NCBI GenBank assembly: GCA_002436105.1 | Contig: DIXU01000006.1 | Location: 82,729-146,728, forward strand | Direction of reading: 5' to 3' | Source: Candidatus Aminicenantes bacterium UBA6072 | GTDB lineage: Bacteria > Acidobacteriota > Aminicenantia > UBA2199 | Length of the DNA stretch: 64,000 bases | Part shown: one piece after another, positions 38,188 to 47,187 of the stretch | Layout of the letters: each line of letters opens with the position of its first letter | Position numbering within the stretch: the first letter of the stretch is position 1 | Translations under genes and position numbers: made by a program | The notes under the pieces: model-generated | What the model was told of the DNA's origin: nothing | What the model saw: the letters and a program-made list of their open reading frames with translations, nothing else | Database searches by the model: none

Positions 38188-39453
38188 ATGCTGGACACTC
38201 ATTTCATCCGCAACAATCTGGAGCTGGTCAAGAAAAAGGTCGAGGCCAAGGGCGTCCCCTTCGCCGAGGACCGCTTCAGCGGCCTGGACCTGCGCCGGCG
38301 CCAGATCCTGTCCCGCAGCGAGGAACTGAAGAGCCGCAAGAACAAGCTGGCCAAGGAGACGGGATACCTCAAGAAAAGCGGCGCCCCGACACGCGAATTG
38401 GAGCTGCAGTCCATCGAGCTCACCAAGCAGATCTCGCGTTGCGAAGAGGAGTTGGAGACCCTCGAGGCTGAATTCCAGGAGTTCCTGCTCGGCATTCCCA
38501 ACCTGTTCCACGATTCGGTGCCGGTGGGCCATGACGCCGGCGCCAACGAAGTGGTGCGCGAGTGGGGCGACAAGCCGGAATTCGACTTCACTCCGCGCCC
38601 GCACTGGGAACTGGGCGAGTCCGCCGGCACCCTCGACTTCACCCGCGCCGCCAAGATATCGGGCTCGCGCTTCGCCGTCTACTTCGACGGCCTGGCCAAG
38701 CTGGAGCGGGTGTTGATCCAGTTCATGCTCGAATGCCACACCGGCGAGCGCGGCTACCGCGAGGTGCTGCCGCCCTTCCTGGTCAACGAGGCCAGCCTGA
38801 TCGGCACCGGCAACCTGCCCAAATTCAAGGCGGACCTGTTCAAGATCGAGGACTACAACCTCTACCTGGCCCCCACCGCCGAGGTGCCGCTGACCAACAT
38901 CCACCGCGACGAGACCCTGGACCAGGACCAGCTGCCGCTCAAGTACGTGGCCTACACCCCCTGCTTCCGCAGCGAGGCCGGCTCGCACGGCAAGGACATC
39001 CGCGGCCTGGTGCGCCTGCACCAGTTCAACAAGGTCGAGCTGCTCAAGTTCGCCGATCCCGCGCGCTCCTACCTGGAACTGGAGGAGCTGACCGCCGACG
39101 CCGAGTCGATCCTGCGCAAGCTCGGGCTGCCTTTCCGCACCATGGCCCTGTGCAGCGGCGACCTGTCATTCTCCTCCGCCAAGACCTACGACATCGAGGT
39201 CTGGATGCCGGAGCGCCGAGCCTACCTGGAGATCTCCTCCTGCTCCAATTTCGAGAGTTTCCAGGCGCGGCGGGCTCACATCAAGTACAAGGGCCGCGAC
39301 GGCAGGAAGGATTTCGTGCACACGCTGAATGGCTCGGGCCTGGCCGTCGGCCGCACCGTGGCCGCCATCATGGAGAACTACCAGACCGCCGAGGGCCGCG
39401 TGCGCATCCCCGAGGCCCTGCGCCCCTACTTCCCCGGCCGCGAGCTGCTCTAA
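38188..39453 (+). CDS. serS: Seryl-tRNA synthetase
   Basis: A 421-residue class II synthetase of standard length that charges tRNA-Ser. The N-terminal long coiled-coil arm is visible (FIRNNLELVKKKVEAKG... to about residue 100). Motif 2 is TPCFRSEAGSHGKDIRGLVR with HQFNKVELLKF, and motif 3 lies in SCSNFESFQARR to GLAVGRTVAAIMENYQ. No T-box or other leader can exist because the -10 abuts the start codon. Its TAA overlaps the ATG of the F-type platform gene by one base (TAATG), making serS the first gene of an eight-gene pilus/secretion operon. Confidence 0.97.
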   Translation: MLDTHFIRNNLELVKKKVEAKGVPFAEDRFSGLDLRRRQILSRSEELKSRKNKLAKETGYLKKSGAPTRELELQSIELTKQISRCEEELETLEAEFQEFLLGIPNLFHDSVPVGHDAGANEVVREWGDKPEFDFTPRPHWELGESAGTLDFTRAAKISGSRFAVYFDGLAKLERVLIQFMLECHTGERGYREVLPPFLVNEASLIGTGNLPKFKADLFKIEDYNLYLAPTAEVPLTNIHRDETLDQDQLPLKYVAYTPCFRSEAGSHGKDIRGLVRLHQFNKVELLKFADPARSYLELEELTADAESILRKLGLPFRTMALCSGDLSFSSAKTYDIEVWMPERRAYLEISSCSNFESFQARRAHIKYKGRDGRKDFVHTLNGSGLAVGRTVAAIMENYQTAEGRVRIPEALRPYFPGRELL

Positions 39454-40661
39454 TGCCTTATTTCAAGTGCACCCTGGTCGACGAGCAGGGACACTTCCAG
39501 GCGCGCGAGTACTACGCCGAGAGCCGCGGCGAGCTCAGCCAGTCACTGGCCGGCCTGGATGAGAAGCTGGTCGCGGTGCAGCGGCTGTGGTTCAAGGGCT
39601 TCTCCCTCCACAAGCTCTTCCGGCACAAGATCGGCGCCACCGAGTTCCTGCTGTTCAACCAGGAGATGATCATCCTGCTCAAGGCCGGCATTCCCGTGAT
39701 CCGCGCCATGGAGATCATCGTCCAGAACACCCCATTCGGCGTGCTGCGCGAGGTCCTGACCAAGGCCGCCGGAAACATCCGCAACGGCATGCAGATCTCC
39801 GAGGCCTTCTCGTCGCGGCAGATCCCCTTCTCCAGGATCTACCGCGCCTCGCTGCTGGCCGGCGAGCGCAGCGGCCACCTGGAGCAGGTGCTGGAGAAGT
39901 TCAACGTCTACCTGGGCAAGATCAGCAACCTGCGCCGCAAGATCGTCAGCGGCCTGACCTACCCGGTCATCCTGCTGGTGTTCATGATCGCCATGGTGCT
40001 GGTGATCGCCGTCTATGTCATCCCCCGCTTCTCCTCCTTTTTCAGCGACATGGACGCCGAGCTGCCGGCCGTGACCCTGTTCTTCATGACCGCCACCCAG
40101 TTCCTGCGCGACAACCTCCTGCCCGTCAGCGCCGTCCTGCTCCTGGCCTATGCCGGCATCCGCCTGCTGGAGCGCCTGAATCCCAGGGTGACGCTCCTCG
40201 ACCAGGCCAAGCTGAAGACCCCCTTCCTGGGCCGCATCGCCCACGAGAACGCCATCGCCGTTTTCGCCCGCACGCTGTCGATCCTGATCTCGGGCGGCAT
40301 CCCCGTGCCCGAGTCGGCCGAGATCGCGGTAGAGACCTTCGCCAACCGTTTCCACTATGCCCAGGTGCGCGCGATGCCGGAAAAGATCCGCCAGGGCAAC
40401 CTGCTGTCGGCCGTGCTGCAGGAGATCGCTATCATGCCGCGCATCCTGGTCGAGATGGTGCGCGTCGGCGAGACCTCGGGCAACCTGACGATCGTGCTGG
40501 ATGAGAGCGCCGACTACTACGAGCGCTCCCTGGACAGCCGCATCAACACGTTGATTTCGCTGATCGAACCTGTTATAATCATCGGCCTGGGTATGGTGAT
40601 CGCCTTGATGCTTGTTTCCGTTTACTTGCCGATATTCAGCACCGTTAGGGTCATTCAATGA
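39453..40661 (+). CDS. Type II secretion/type IV pilus inner-membrane platform protein (GspF/PilC-like)
   Basis: A 402-residue protein with two T2SSF domains: residues about 65-190 (FNQEMIILLKAGIPVIRAME; SLLAGERSGHLEQVLEKF) and about 265-390 (FARTLSILISGGIPVPESAE; MVRVGETSGNLTIVLDESAD). There are three transmembrane segments (two around residues 170-235, one at the C-terminus, IEPVIIIGLGMVIALMLVSV). It forms the membrane platform that the E ATPase drives. It overlaps serS by one base and the ATPase gene by four. Confidence 0.92.
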   Translation: MPYFKCTLVDEQGHFQAREYYAESRGELSQSLAGLDEKLVAVQRLWFKGFSLHKLFRHKIGATEFLLFNQEMIILLKAGIPVIRAMEIIVQNTPFGVLREVLTKAAGNIRNGMQISEAFSSRQIPFSRIYRASLLAGERSGHLEQVLEKFNVYLGKISNLRRKIVSGLTYPVILLVFMIAMVLVIAVYVIPRFSSFFSDMDAELPAVTLFFMTATQFLRDNLLPVSAVLLLAYAGIRLLERLNPRVTLLDQAKLKTPFLGRIAHENAIAVFARTLSILISGGIPVPESAEIAVETFANRFHYAQVRAMPEKIRQGNLLSAVLQEIAIMPRILVEMVRVGETSGNLTIVLDESADYYERSLDSRINTLISLIEPVIIIGLGMVIALMLVSVYLPIFSTVRVIQ

Positions 40662-42205
40662 AGAAATCCATCCACATCGCCGACGTCAAGATCGATTATG
40701 CCCTGCTGGCGCGCTTCCCGGCAGAATTCCTGATCAAGAACCTTTTCTTTCCCATCGAGGAGAGCAACGGCAGCATCTCGGTGGCCATGCCCGATCCCGA
40801 CAACCTCGACAAGATCGGCATGATCGAGAACTTCACCCAGAAAAAGGTCGTCCCCTTCCTGGCCAACCGCGACGAGCTGGAGAAGTTCCTGAAGAAGAGC
40901 GACACTTACACCAAGGTGCTGCGCGGCAAGACCGAGACCTTCGCCCTGAAAAAGAGCGCCGCGACGGAGACCGACGACGAGGACGTCGTCACCATCGAGA
41001 GCATCACCGAGAGCGAGGAGGACGACTCGGTCATCAAGCTGCTCAACAACATCATCCTGACGGCGGTGAACAAGAAGGCCTCCGACATCCACATCGAGAT
41101 CAGCGGCGAAGCCCTGGTCATCAAGTACCGCATCGACGGCATCCTGCATCAGATCATGGAGCCGCTGGACAGCTCCTTCCACTCCTTCCTGCTCACCCGG
41201 CTCAAGGTCATCTCCGAGCTGGACATCGCCGAGAAGCGCATCCCCCAGGACGGCCGCTTCCGCATGAAATTCAAGCAGAAGACCATCGACTTCCGCGTCT
41301 CGATCATGCCCGGCATCTACGGCGAGAACGCCGTCATCCGCATCCTGGACCGCGAGATGATCACCGAGAACATCGGCGAGCTGAAGCTGAGCCAGCTGGG
41401 CTTCTCCCCAGACATCCTGGAGAAGATCAACTACTACATCCGCCAGCCCTACGGCATGTTCCTGGTCACGGGGCCGACCGGCAGCGGCAAGACCACCACG
41501 CTCTATGCGGCGCTCAACGAGATCAAGGACCCGGCCGACAAGATCATCACCATCGAGGACCCGGTCGAGTACCAGGTCGAGGGCATCATCCAGATCCCGG
41601 TCAACGAGAAGAAAGGGCTGACCTTCGCCCGTGGCCTGCGCTCCATCCTGCGCCACGACCCCGACAAGATCATGGTCGGCGAGATCCGCGACCCGGAGAC
41701 GGCGCAGATCGCCATCCAGTCGGCCCTGACCGGCCACCTGGTGTTCACCACCGTCCACGCCAACAACGTCTTCGACGTCCTGGGCCGCTTCATCCACATG
41801 GGTATCGACACCTACAGCTTCATTTCGGCCTTGAATTGCATCGCCGCCCAGCGCCTGGTGCGCGTTCTCTGCCCCTTGTGCAAGAGGCCGGCTACCCTGG
41901 GCAAGGCCGACCTGGCCTACAACCGCGTCGACAAGAACTTCTTTACCCAGCCCGTCTACCGCGCCGCGGGCTGCGAGGAATGCTCCGGGCTGGGCTATTC
42001 CGGCCGCACGGCCATCGGCGAGATCCTGGAGCTGACCGATGAGGTCAAGGAGATGATCCTGGCCAAGAAGCCGACCTCCGAGATCAAGAAAGTGGCCATG
42101 GAGCAGGGGATGGTCCCCATCCGCCGCAACGGCCTGGCGCGCGTCAAGGCCGGTGTCACCTCCATCGAGGAGCTGAACCGGGTAACGGTCAAGGAATGGG
42201 TCTGA
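40658..42205 (+). CDS. Type II secretion/type IV pilus assembly ATPase (GspE/PilB-like)
   Basis: A 515-residue AAA-type assembly ATPase. An N-terminal MshEN-like domain (about 1-110) is followed by the ATPase: SDIHIEISGEALVIKYRIDG, Walker A GPTGSGKTTTLYA near residue 271, the Asp box ITIEDPVEYQVEGIIQI, Walker B GEIRDPETAQIAIQSALTGH, and the His box VFTTVHANN. The zinc motif has CPLC near residue 404 and CEEC near 438. It powers pseudopilus or pilus extension. The E-type sequence with a tetracysteine site indicates an extension rather than retraction (PilT) ATPase. Confidence 0.93.
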   Translation: MKKSIHIADVKIDYALLARFPAEFLIKNLFFPIEESNGSISVAMPDPDNLDKIGMIENFTQKKVVPFLANRDELEKFLKKSDTYTKVLRGKTETFALKKSAATETDDEDVVTIESITESEEDDSVIKLLNNIILTAVNKKASDIHIEISGEALVIKYRIDGILHQIMEPLDSSFHSFLLTRLKVISELDIAEKRIPQDGRFRMKFKQKTIDFRVSIMPGIYGENAVIRILDREMITENIGELKLSQLGFSPDILEKINYYIRQPYGMFLVTGPTGSGKTTTLYAALNEIKDPADKIITIEDPVEYQVEGIIQIPVNEKKGLTFARGLRSILRHDPDKIMVGEIRDPETAQIAIQSALTGHLVFTTVHANNVFDVLGRFIHMGIDTYSFISALNCIAAQRLVRVLCPLCKRPATLGKADLAYNRVDKNFFTQPVYRAAGCEECSGLGYSGRTAIGEILELTDEVKEMILAKKPTSEIKKVAMEQGMVPIRRNGLARVKAGVTSIEELNRVTVKEWV

Positions 42206-43011
42206 GCGATCTCTTCCTCCCCCAGCGACTGCCGCGCCAGATCGTGTTCGCCGGCGACCGCCACGCCGAGACGTTCCTGCTGCGGGGCAGACGGATCGCC
42301 GGCCGCTCCGCCTTCGCGGGCCCGGCGCTGGCCGAGGGCGACGGCTGGGAGGCGGCCCTGGCCGCGCTGCGTCCCGAGGCGACCGGCGTCGTCTTCAACG
42401 CCTCGCCTTTCATTTTCAATTTCTTCGAATTCGACAAGCTGCCCTGGCAGCGCCAGGCGCTGCGCGAACTGGTGGACTGGCGGCTGCAAAAAATTTTCCC
42501 GGAGGACATCGCCGCCTACGATCACCGCTTCTTCCGGCTGGACCGGAAGCGCGTCCTCTCCATCCTGGTGCGGCGTTCGCTCCTGGAGCGCATCGAGGCC
42601 GCTTTCGCCGGAAAGGAAATTCCCCTGACCTACATCGGAAGTTCCACGATGGAGATCCTGGCCCGCGCCCGCCGGGCCAAGTCCGCGCCCGACTTCTTTA
42701 TCGAACGCGACGGCGCCGGCTGCACCCTGGCTTTCCTGGAACGGCGGCGCCCCGTCTACATCCGCAAGTTCAGGAACGTCTCCGCTGCCGACACCGTCAG
42801 CGAGATCGGCAAAACCGTGGCTTTTGTCCGCAGCCAGTACGGAATCGACCCTCGCCGCTACTGGCTCCACGATCACCTGGGCGATGAGTCGGCGACGGCC
42901 GTCGAGGCGGCACTGAAGGCCGTTCCGGACGAGGAAACCGCGGGCGGCGGCGAGTATTCACGCCTGCCCCTGGGCCCCGGCGCCGCGCCGCATATTCCCG
43001 GCTGCTCATGA
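42196..43011 (+). CDS. PilM-like (GspL cytoplasmic-type) actin-fold protein, divergent
   Basis: A 271-residue protein, overlapping the ATPase gene by ten bases. By position (E-M-N-O-P-Q order) and size it corresponds to PilM or the cytoplasmic part of GspL. It is divergent. Recognisable elements are the opening LPRQIVFAGDRHAETFLLRG, a central FNFFEFDKLPWQRQALRELV where PilM proteins have conserved alternating charged residues, and ERDGAGCTLAFLERRRPVYI, where PilM has its second actin-like subdomain. No clear nucleotide-binding loop is visible, so ATP binding may be lost. Its stop overlaps the PilN-like start by four bases. Confidence 0.7.
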   Translation: MGLSDLFLPQRLPRQIVFAGDRHAETFLLRGRRIAGRSAFAGPALAEGDGWEAALAALRPEATGVVFNASPFIFNFFEFDKLPWQRQALRELVDWRLQKIFPEDIAAYDHRFFRLDRKRVLSILVRRSLLERIEAAFAGKEIPLTYIGSSTMEILARARRAKSAPDFFIERDGAGCTLAFLERRRPVYIRKFRNVSAADTVSEIGKTVAFVRSQYGIDPRRYWLHDHLGDESATAVEAALKAVPDEETAGGGEYSRLPLGPGAAPHIPGCS

Positions 43012-43550
43012 ACAAGCTCGCCTACAACCTCGCCCGCTCGCCCCAGGTGGACCGCCTGCGCTTCGCCCTGCGCGCCGCCCTGCTGTTCCTGCTGGCCGTT
43101 CTGCTGGGCATCCTGGCCGCGGCCAACCTGGCCGAATGGGGCGGCCGGGCCCGCCGCGACGTCGAGGAGGCCGGCACCGGCCGGCGCCAGCTGCAAACTT
43201 TGGCCGCTGAGAGCAGTCGCTTGCGCCGGGAGATCGAAACCTGGAAAAAGTCCCGCGGCGGCCAGCTGGCGCAAGCCAATTCGCTGATCGCGCGCAAGAG
43301 CTTCTCCTTCGTCTCGCGCCTGGATTTCCTGGAAAATGCGGCCAGCCCGGGCATTCGCGTCCGCAACCTGACACTGGAGAACAAGCGGTCCGCCCGCATC
43401 CGTGCATCCATCAGCACCCGCACCCTGCCGGAACTGTTCGCCCTGTACAAGAAGCTCGCCCCCAATGAGCTGGCCATCGCCAGCGAGACCCAGACCCAGG
43501 ACGAATACCTGGTCAACCTGAGCTTCAGGATGCCCGATGAAGAGATATAA
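43008..43550 (+). CDS. PilN-like inner-membrane alignment protein
   Basis: A 180-residue bitopic protein with a short cytoplasmic N-terminus (MNKLAYNLARSPQVDRLRFA), which resembles the NLA start typical of PilN that binds PilM. One transmembrane helix (about 26-47; LLFLLAVLLGILAAANLAEW) is followed by a coiled coil (50-90) and a small alpha/beta domain. The gene order supports PilN. It overlaps its neighbours on both sides (4 and 14 bases). Confidence 0.75.
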   Translation: MNKLAYNLARSPQVDRLRFALRAALLFLLAVLLGILAAANLAEWGGRARRDVEEAGTGRRQLQTLAAESSRLRREIETWKKSRGGQLAQANSLIARKSFSFVSRLDFLENAASPGIRVRNLTLENKRSARIRASISTRTLPELFALYKKLAPNELAIASETQTQDEYLVNLSFRMPDEEI

Positions 43551-44055
43551 GATCACGGTGACGGTGCTGCTGGCCCTGCTGGCGCTCAGCGCGGCGGCCT
43601 GCCTGTTCTCGCTGGCCTACGGCGCCTACCTGGACATGAAGCGCCAGGGACGCCAGGCTCAGAGTTCCGCCTTGCGCCTCCAGGAGGAGGAACTGGCCGG
43701 GCTGGCCGCCCAGCACGCCGAATGGCGGAAGCTCCCCGCCGACCTGGAGCAGTTCCGCAGCCGTCACGTCATCAGCCTGGACGATTTCGCCCGCTTCCGC
43801 CGCGACCTGAACCTGTGCCTGGACGACAACGGCTTCCGTGCTCCCGACATCTCCTTCATGTTCGGCCGGCGCCAGGGCGGCCTGCAGCCGGTCAGCTTTC
43901 AGTTCACCCTGGCCGGCACCTACCGCAGCCTGAAAAAATTCATCTATGACATGGAGCGCAAGCCGAAAATGCAGTTTTTCAAGCAGATCGACCTGAACGG
44001 CAGCGGCGAGACGGTCGTCGGCCGCTTCATCATGGAGGCCTACCTTGGGAAATAG
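43537..44055 (+). CDS. PilO-like inner-membrane alignment protein
   Basis: A 172-residue bitopic protein with one N-terminal transmembrane helix (ITVTVLLALLALSAAACLFS), a helical segment, then a ferredoxin-like domain ending in YRSLKKFIYDMERKPKMQFF, the segment typical of PilO-type proteins. In type IV pili PilN and PilO heterodimerise and link PilM to PilP and the secretin. It overlaps the PilN-like gene by 14 bases and the next gene by 11. Confidence 0.72.
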   Translation: MKRYKITVTVLLALLALSAAACLFSLAYGAYLDMKRQGRQAQSSALRLQEEELAGLAAQHAEWRKLPADLEQFRSRHVISLDDFARFRRDLNLCLDDNGFRAPDISFMFGRRQGGLQPVSFQFTLAGTYRSLKKFIYDMERKPKMQFFKQIDLNGSGETVVGRFIMEAYLGK

Positions 44056-44470
44056 GATCGCCAGCGGGCTGCTGGCGCTGGGAATCCTGGCGGCCGCGGC
44101 GCCCGCGCGCGCCGAGCTGCTCCGGCTGTCGCTGCTGGAAAAGCCCGCCCCCCGCTTCACGGTAAAACTGGACCTTTTCCGTGGCGGTGAACCGGCGGCC
44201 CAGCAGCCGCCGGTCCGGGCCGGCGACCCCGTTCCCGCCGAAACCCTGCAGCAGTCCATCGCCGACGAGATCGCCCAGTCGGTGAGCTTCGACGGGCTCA
44301 TCATGAAAGAGGGCACGCCCCTGGCTCTGCTCAACGTCAGCGGCGATTTCTTCACCGTGCGCGAGGGGGAATCGATCCTGAACAAGATCCGCATCCTGAA
44401 GATCACCCGCGAGGCGGTGACCATCGAATACGACGGCCAGCCCTACGACATCCGCAGCAAAGGAGAGTAA
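44045..44470 (+). CDS. PilP-like periplasmic pilot-type protein (TTG start)
   Basis: A 141-residue protein starting at TTG 44045, the only start that keeps the signal peptide (RIASGLLALGILAAAAPARA). The body has a compact beta-rich domain: LIMKEGTPLALLNVSGDFFT, VREGESILNKIRILKITREA and VTIEYDGQPYDI, close to the PilP/GspC homology-region pattern. PilP connects the inner-membrane PilNO complex to the secretin. The gene order and the 11-base overlap with the PilO-like gene support the call. It is followed one base later by the secretin gene. Confidence 0.7.
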   Translation: MGNRIASGLLALGILAAAAPARAELLRLSLLEKPAPRFTVKLDLFRGGEPAAQQPPVRAGDPVPAETLQQSIADEIAQSVSFDGLIMKEGTPLALLNVSGDFFTVREGESILNKIRILKITREAVTIEYDGQPYDIRSKGE

Positions 44471-44471
44471 C

Positions 44472-46610
44472 ATGACTTCGCATGCACACCCGGGCCGCCT
44501 GGCGCTCCTGCTGGCCGCCCTGCTCGCTTGGCAGGGCTGCCTGACCACCACCTCCAGCGTGCGCCAGGCGCGGGAGTTGTTCAAATCCGGCGATTTCGAC
44601 CGCGCCCGCGAGATCCTGCTGCGCGAGTCGGCCGCCAACCCGCGCAACAACGAGGTCAAGACGCTCCTGTTCCGCGCCCAGCTGAGCAGCTACCATTATC
44701 ACCTGCAGCTGGCCCGCGCCAAGCGCCGCGCCAACGACCGTGAGGCGGCGCTGCTGGAATACCAGAAGGCTCTGGCGGTCTTTGCGAACAACAGCGAGTT
44801 GCAAGCGGAGTTCGACGCCTGGGTCAATCCCAGGAAAGCCGCGGCGAAGGAGAAGGCCAGGCCGAACGTGGTGCCGCCCGTGAAGCTGAACGTACGCGCC
44901 GAGGAAAAGGTCAGCCTGAGCCTGAAGAACACCCCGATCACCAACATCTTCAAGAGCCTGGGCCGGACCTTCAACGTCAACTTCATCTTCGACAAGGACT
45001 TCCGCGATTTCCTGCACAGCCTGGAGATCGACAACACGGGATTCTACGAGATCCTGCGCGTGCTGTGCATGGTCTCCGCCACGCAATACCGCGTGCTCGA
45101 CCCGACGACCGTCATCGTCTACCCCGACATCTTCGCCAAGAAGAAAGCCTTCGACCTGCGCGGCATCAAGACGTTCTACCTGTCTGAAATCAAGGCCGAG
45201 GACGCCCGCAAGATCGTGCAGACCGTCTTCCGCGACGAGCAGCTGCTGATCCAGGAGGACGTCAACCTCAATGCCCTGATCATCCGCGGCGACTACCAGT
45301 CGCTGGCCGACGTCGAGCGTTTCCTGACCCGCATCGACAAGGGCAAGAGCGAGGTCGAGATCCATATCGAGATCCTGGAGATCAACCGCACCCTGATCAA
45401 CAAGCTGGGGGCCGACTTCAGCAGCGGCGTCGTCGGTGTCGCCGCCGGCCTCGCCGACGACGCCGGCGCCATCTCCTCAACGCTGAACGTCAAGGATCTC
45501 GATGGCGCCGATTTCTTCCTCACCCTGCCCACCGCCGCCCTGAACTTCCTGGAAACGGACAGCAACAACAAGATCCTGGCCAAGCCCAACCTGCGCGGCA
45601 TCGACGGCGAGGAGATCTCTTTCATGGTCGGCGACGAAGTGCCCATCCCCGAGACCCAGTTCCAGGCCATCGCCGCCGGCGGCATCAACTCCTCCCCGGT
45701 AACCACCTACCGTTACCGCAACGTCGGCGTGGAGATCAAGATCACCCCCTACGTTCACCAGGACAACGAGGTCACCCTCAAGACCAAGCTGACGATCAAT
45801 TTCATTTCCTCCGGAGCCTCCTCCTCGTTCCCCACTTTCGGCAAGCGCGAGGTCGAGAACAAGATCCGCCTCAAGGAAGGGGAGACCAACATCATCGGCG
45901 GCCTGATCCGCGACGACGTGCGCGGATCGCTGAAGGGAATTCCGGCCCTGGCCCGCATTCCCCTGCTGGGCAAGCTCTTCGGCAACTCGGAAAAGAACAT
46001 CAGCCAGACCGACCTGATCTTCTCCATCACCCCCAAGATCATCCGCCGTACTCCGATCAGCATTGAGGATAACCAGGCCATCTGGAGCGGCGGCGTGCAG
46101 CCGGCTTCCGGGTCCGGGGCGCCGGCAGCCGACATGGAGGAGGGGGGGGTGACGGAGGAGCCCGGCACGGCGGATGAAGGAACGGGAGCGGAAGCGGATC
46201 CTTCCGCGGCCGGGAACGACCGCGTATCCATCACCCCTCCCCAGGCCAGCCTGCCGGTCAATTCCGACGCCATTTTCTCCCTGCGCCTGCACGCCGGGGC
46301 TCCGATCGCCACCCTGTCGCTCGGCGGCAACATCAGCGGCGGCCCCTGCGAGTTCGTGGAGGTCGTCACCGATTCCCTGAACGAGAAGGACGTGAAGATA
46401 CTGAAGAACATCTCAGGGAACCGCTTCGACCTGGGGTTGTCGTTCAGCGGCGACAGCGGCCAGACGCTGGCCTCGGCGGTCATTCAGCTGAAGGCCCGGT
46501 TCACCGCCAAGGGCCGCTACATCCTCAGCATCGGCGACGTCGTCGCCCACGACGCCAAGCGCAACCGGCTGCAGCTGGCGGGCGCCACCTGCCCGATCGA
46601 CGTCTATTGA
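44472..46610 (+). CDS. Type IV pilus/type II secretin (PilQ/GspD-like) lipoprotein with C-terminal cohesin-like domain
   Basis: A 712-residue outer-membrane secretin. A lipobox (LLAWQGC) ends the signal peptide. Residues about 35-120 are TPR-like helices. A secretin short N-domain follows near 145 (VSLSLKNTPITNIFKSLGRT), then an N1/KH-like domain (LIQEDVNLNALIIRGDYQSL). The secretin core runs from about 300 to 520 (EISFMVGDEVPIPETQFQAI; NIIGGLIRDDVRGSLKGIPA; SQTDLIFSITPKII). After an acidic linker, residues 585-712 form a cohesin-like beta sandwich (VSITPPQASLPVNSDAIFSL). Most PilQ/GspD proteins end at the secretin core, so this surface extension is distinctive. Confidence 0.9.
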   Translation: MTSHAHPGRLALLLAALLAWQGCLTTTSSVRQARELFKSGDFDRAREILLRESAANPRNNEVKTLLFRAQLSSYHYHLQLARAKRRANDREAALLEYQKALAVFANNSELQAEFDAWVNPRKAAAKEKARPNVVPPVKLNVRAEEKVSLSLKNTPITNIFKSLGRTFNVNFIFDKDFRDFLHSLEIDNTGFYEILRVLCMVSATQYRVLDPTTVIVYPDIFAKKKAFDLRGIKTFYLSEIKAEDARKIVQTVFRDEQLLIQEDVNLNALIIRGDYQSLADVERFLTRIDKGKSEVEIHIEILEINRTLINKLGADFSSGVVGVAAGLADDAGAISSTLNVKDLDGADFFLTLPTAALNFLETDSNNKILAKPNLRGIDGEEISFMVGDEVPIPETQFQAIAAGGINSSPVTTYRYRNVGVEIKITPYVHQDNEVTLKTKLTINFISSGASSSFPTFGKREVENKIRLKEGETNIIGGLIRDDVRGSLKGIPALARIPLLGKLFGNSEKNISQTDLIFSITPKIIRRTPISIEDNQAIWSGGVQPASGSGAPAADMEEGGVTEEPGTADEGTGAEADPSAAGNDRVSITPPQASLPVNSDAIFSLRLHAGAPIATLSLGGNISGGPCEFVEVVTDSLNEKDVKILKNISGNRFDLGLSFSGDSGQTLASAVIQLKARFTAKGRYILSIGDVVAHDAKRNRLQLAGATCPIDVY

Positions 46611-46672
46611 TCCGCGAACCAGACCCATCCCTGCACAAGGAGTTGATCTGGGTTTGACGGCGACGCGAGATT

Positions 46673-46713
46673 GCGCCGCCTGGGTTCCGGGGCAAGGGGC
46701 CCCGGCGCGGCGC
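46673..46713. terminator. GC-rich hairpin between the secretin and HU genes
   Basis: CCGGGGC (46687-46693) and GCCCCGG (46699-46705) form a perfect 7-bp stem with a 5-base loop. It is extended outward by GCGCCGC (46673-46679) with GCGGCGC (46707-46713). The hairpin lies between two convergent genes, where a shared terminator would be expected, but no T-tract follows on either strand. Confidence 0.35.
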
Positions 46714-46749
46714 CCCCCCCGCAATGAGAACAATCGGCCGGCGGCCGGA

Positions 46750-47022
46750 TTACTTGACCCTGTCCTTCAGTGCCTTGCCGGCCCTGAAGACGGGGACGTT
46801 CTTGGCCTTGATGGAAATCTTCTGGCCCGTCTTGGGATTGATGCCGATCTTGGCTTTGCGGTGGGCGACGGCAAACGTGCCGAAGCCGACCAGAGTCACC
46901 TTGTTCTTCTTCTTCAGGCAGGTGGCCACGGAGTCCAGGAACGCATTGACCATCTTTTCCGTCTCGGACACTTTCAAGTTCGCATTTTCCGCGATCGCCT
47001 TGACCAGTTCGGTTTTGTTCAT
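46750..47022 (-). CDS. HU-family DNA-binding protein
   Basis: A 90-residue HU/IHF-family protein of exactly standard length. It begins MNKTELVKAIAENANLKVSE, contains KVTLVGFGTFAVAHRKAKIG and INPKTGQKISIKAKNVPVFR with the Pro of the DNA-intercalating beta arm, and ends GKALKDRVK. It bends and compacts DNA. AGGAGGCAAAG precedes the ATG, and a consensus promoter ends about 18 bases upstream. HU rather than IHF is suggested by the arm sequence; no separate partner is seen. Confidence 0.95.
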   Translation of the reverse strand: MNKTELVKAIAENANLKVSETEKMVNAFLDSVATCLKKKNKVTLVGFGTFAVAHRKAKIGINPKTGQKISIKAKNVPVFRAGKALKDRVK

Positions 47023-47040
47023 CTTTGCCTCCTGCGGTGG

Positions 47041-47069
47041 ATTGTAAGGAGGCGGTTCGGGAAAGTCAA
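47041..47069 (-). promoter_or_regulatory. Promoter of the HU gene
   Basis: On the minus strand, TTGACT (47069-47064) and TACAAT (47046-47041) are 17 bases apart. The short leader still contains AGGAGG before ATG 47022. Confidence 0.7.
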
Positions 47070-47187
47070 GTAAAATAAAGGGTTTTTAGAAATTTCTCCC
47101 CGGAAAACCTTTGTACAAGGGGCTATCCGGATGCTGCCCCCCGGAAATCCTCTCCTGACGATGTTTTCACCGGCGGGACCGGCTCAC

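Noticed and set aside
38562..40661. 699-codon ORF spanning serS and the F-type platform gene
   Set aside because: The first part is an out-of-frame reading of serS. The C-terminal part is the real platform protein, which starts at 39453.
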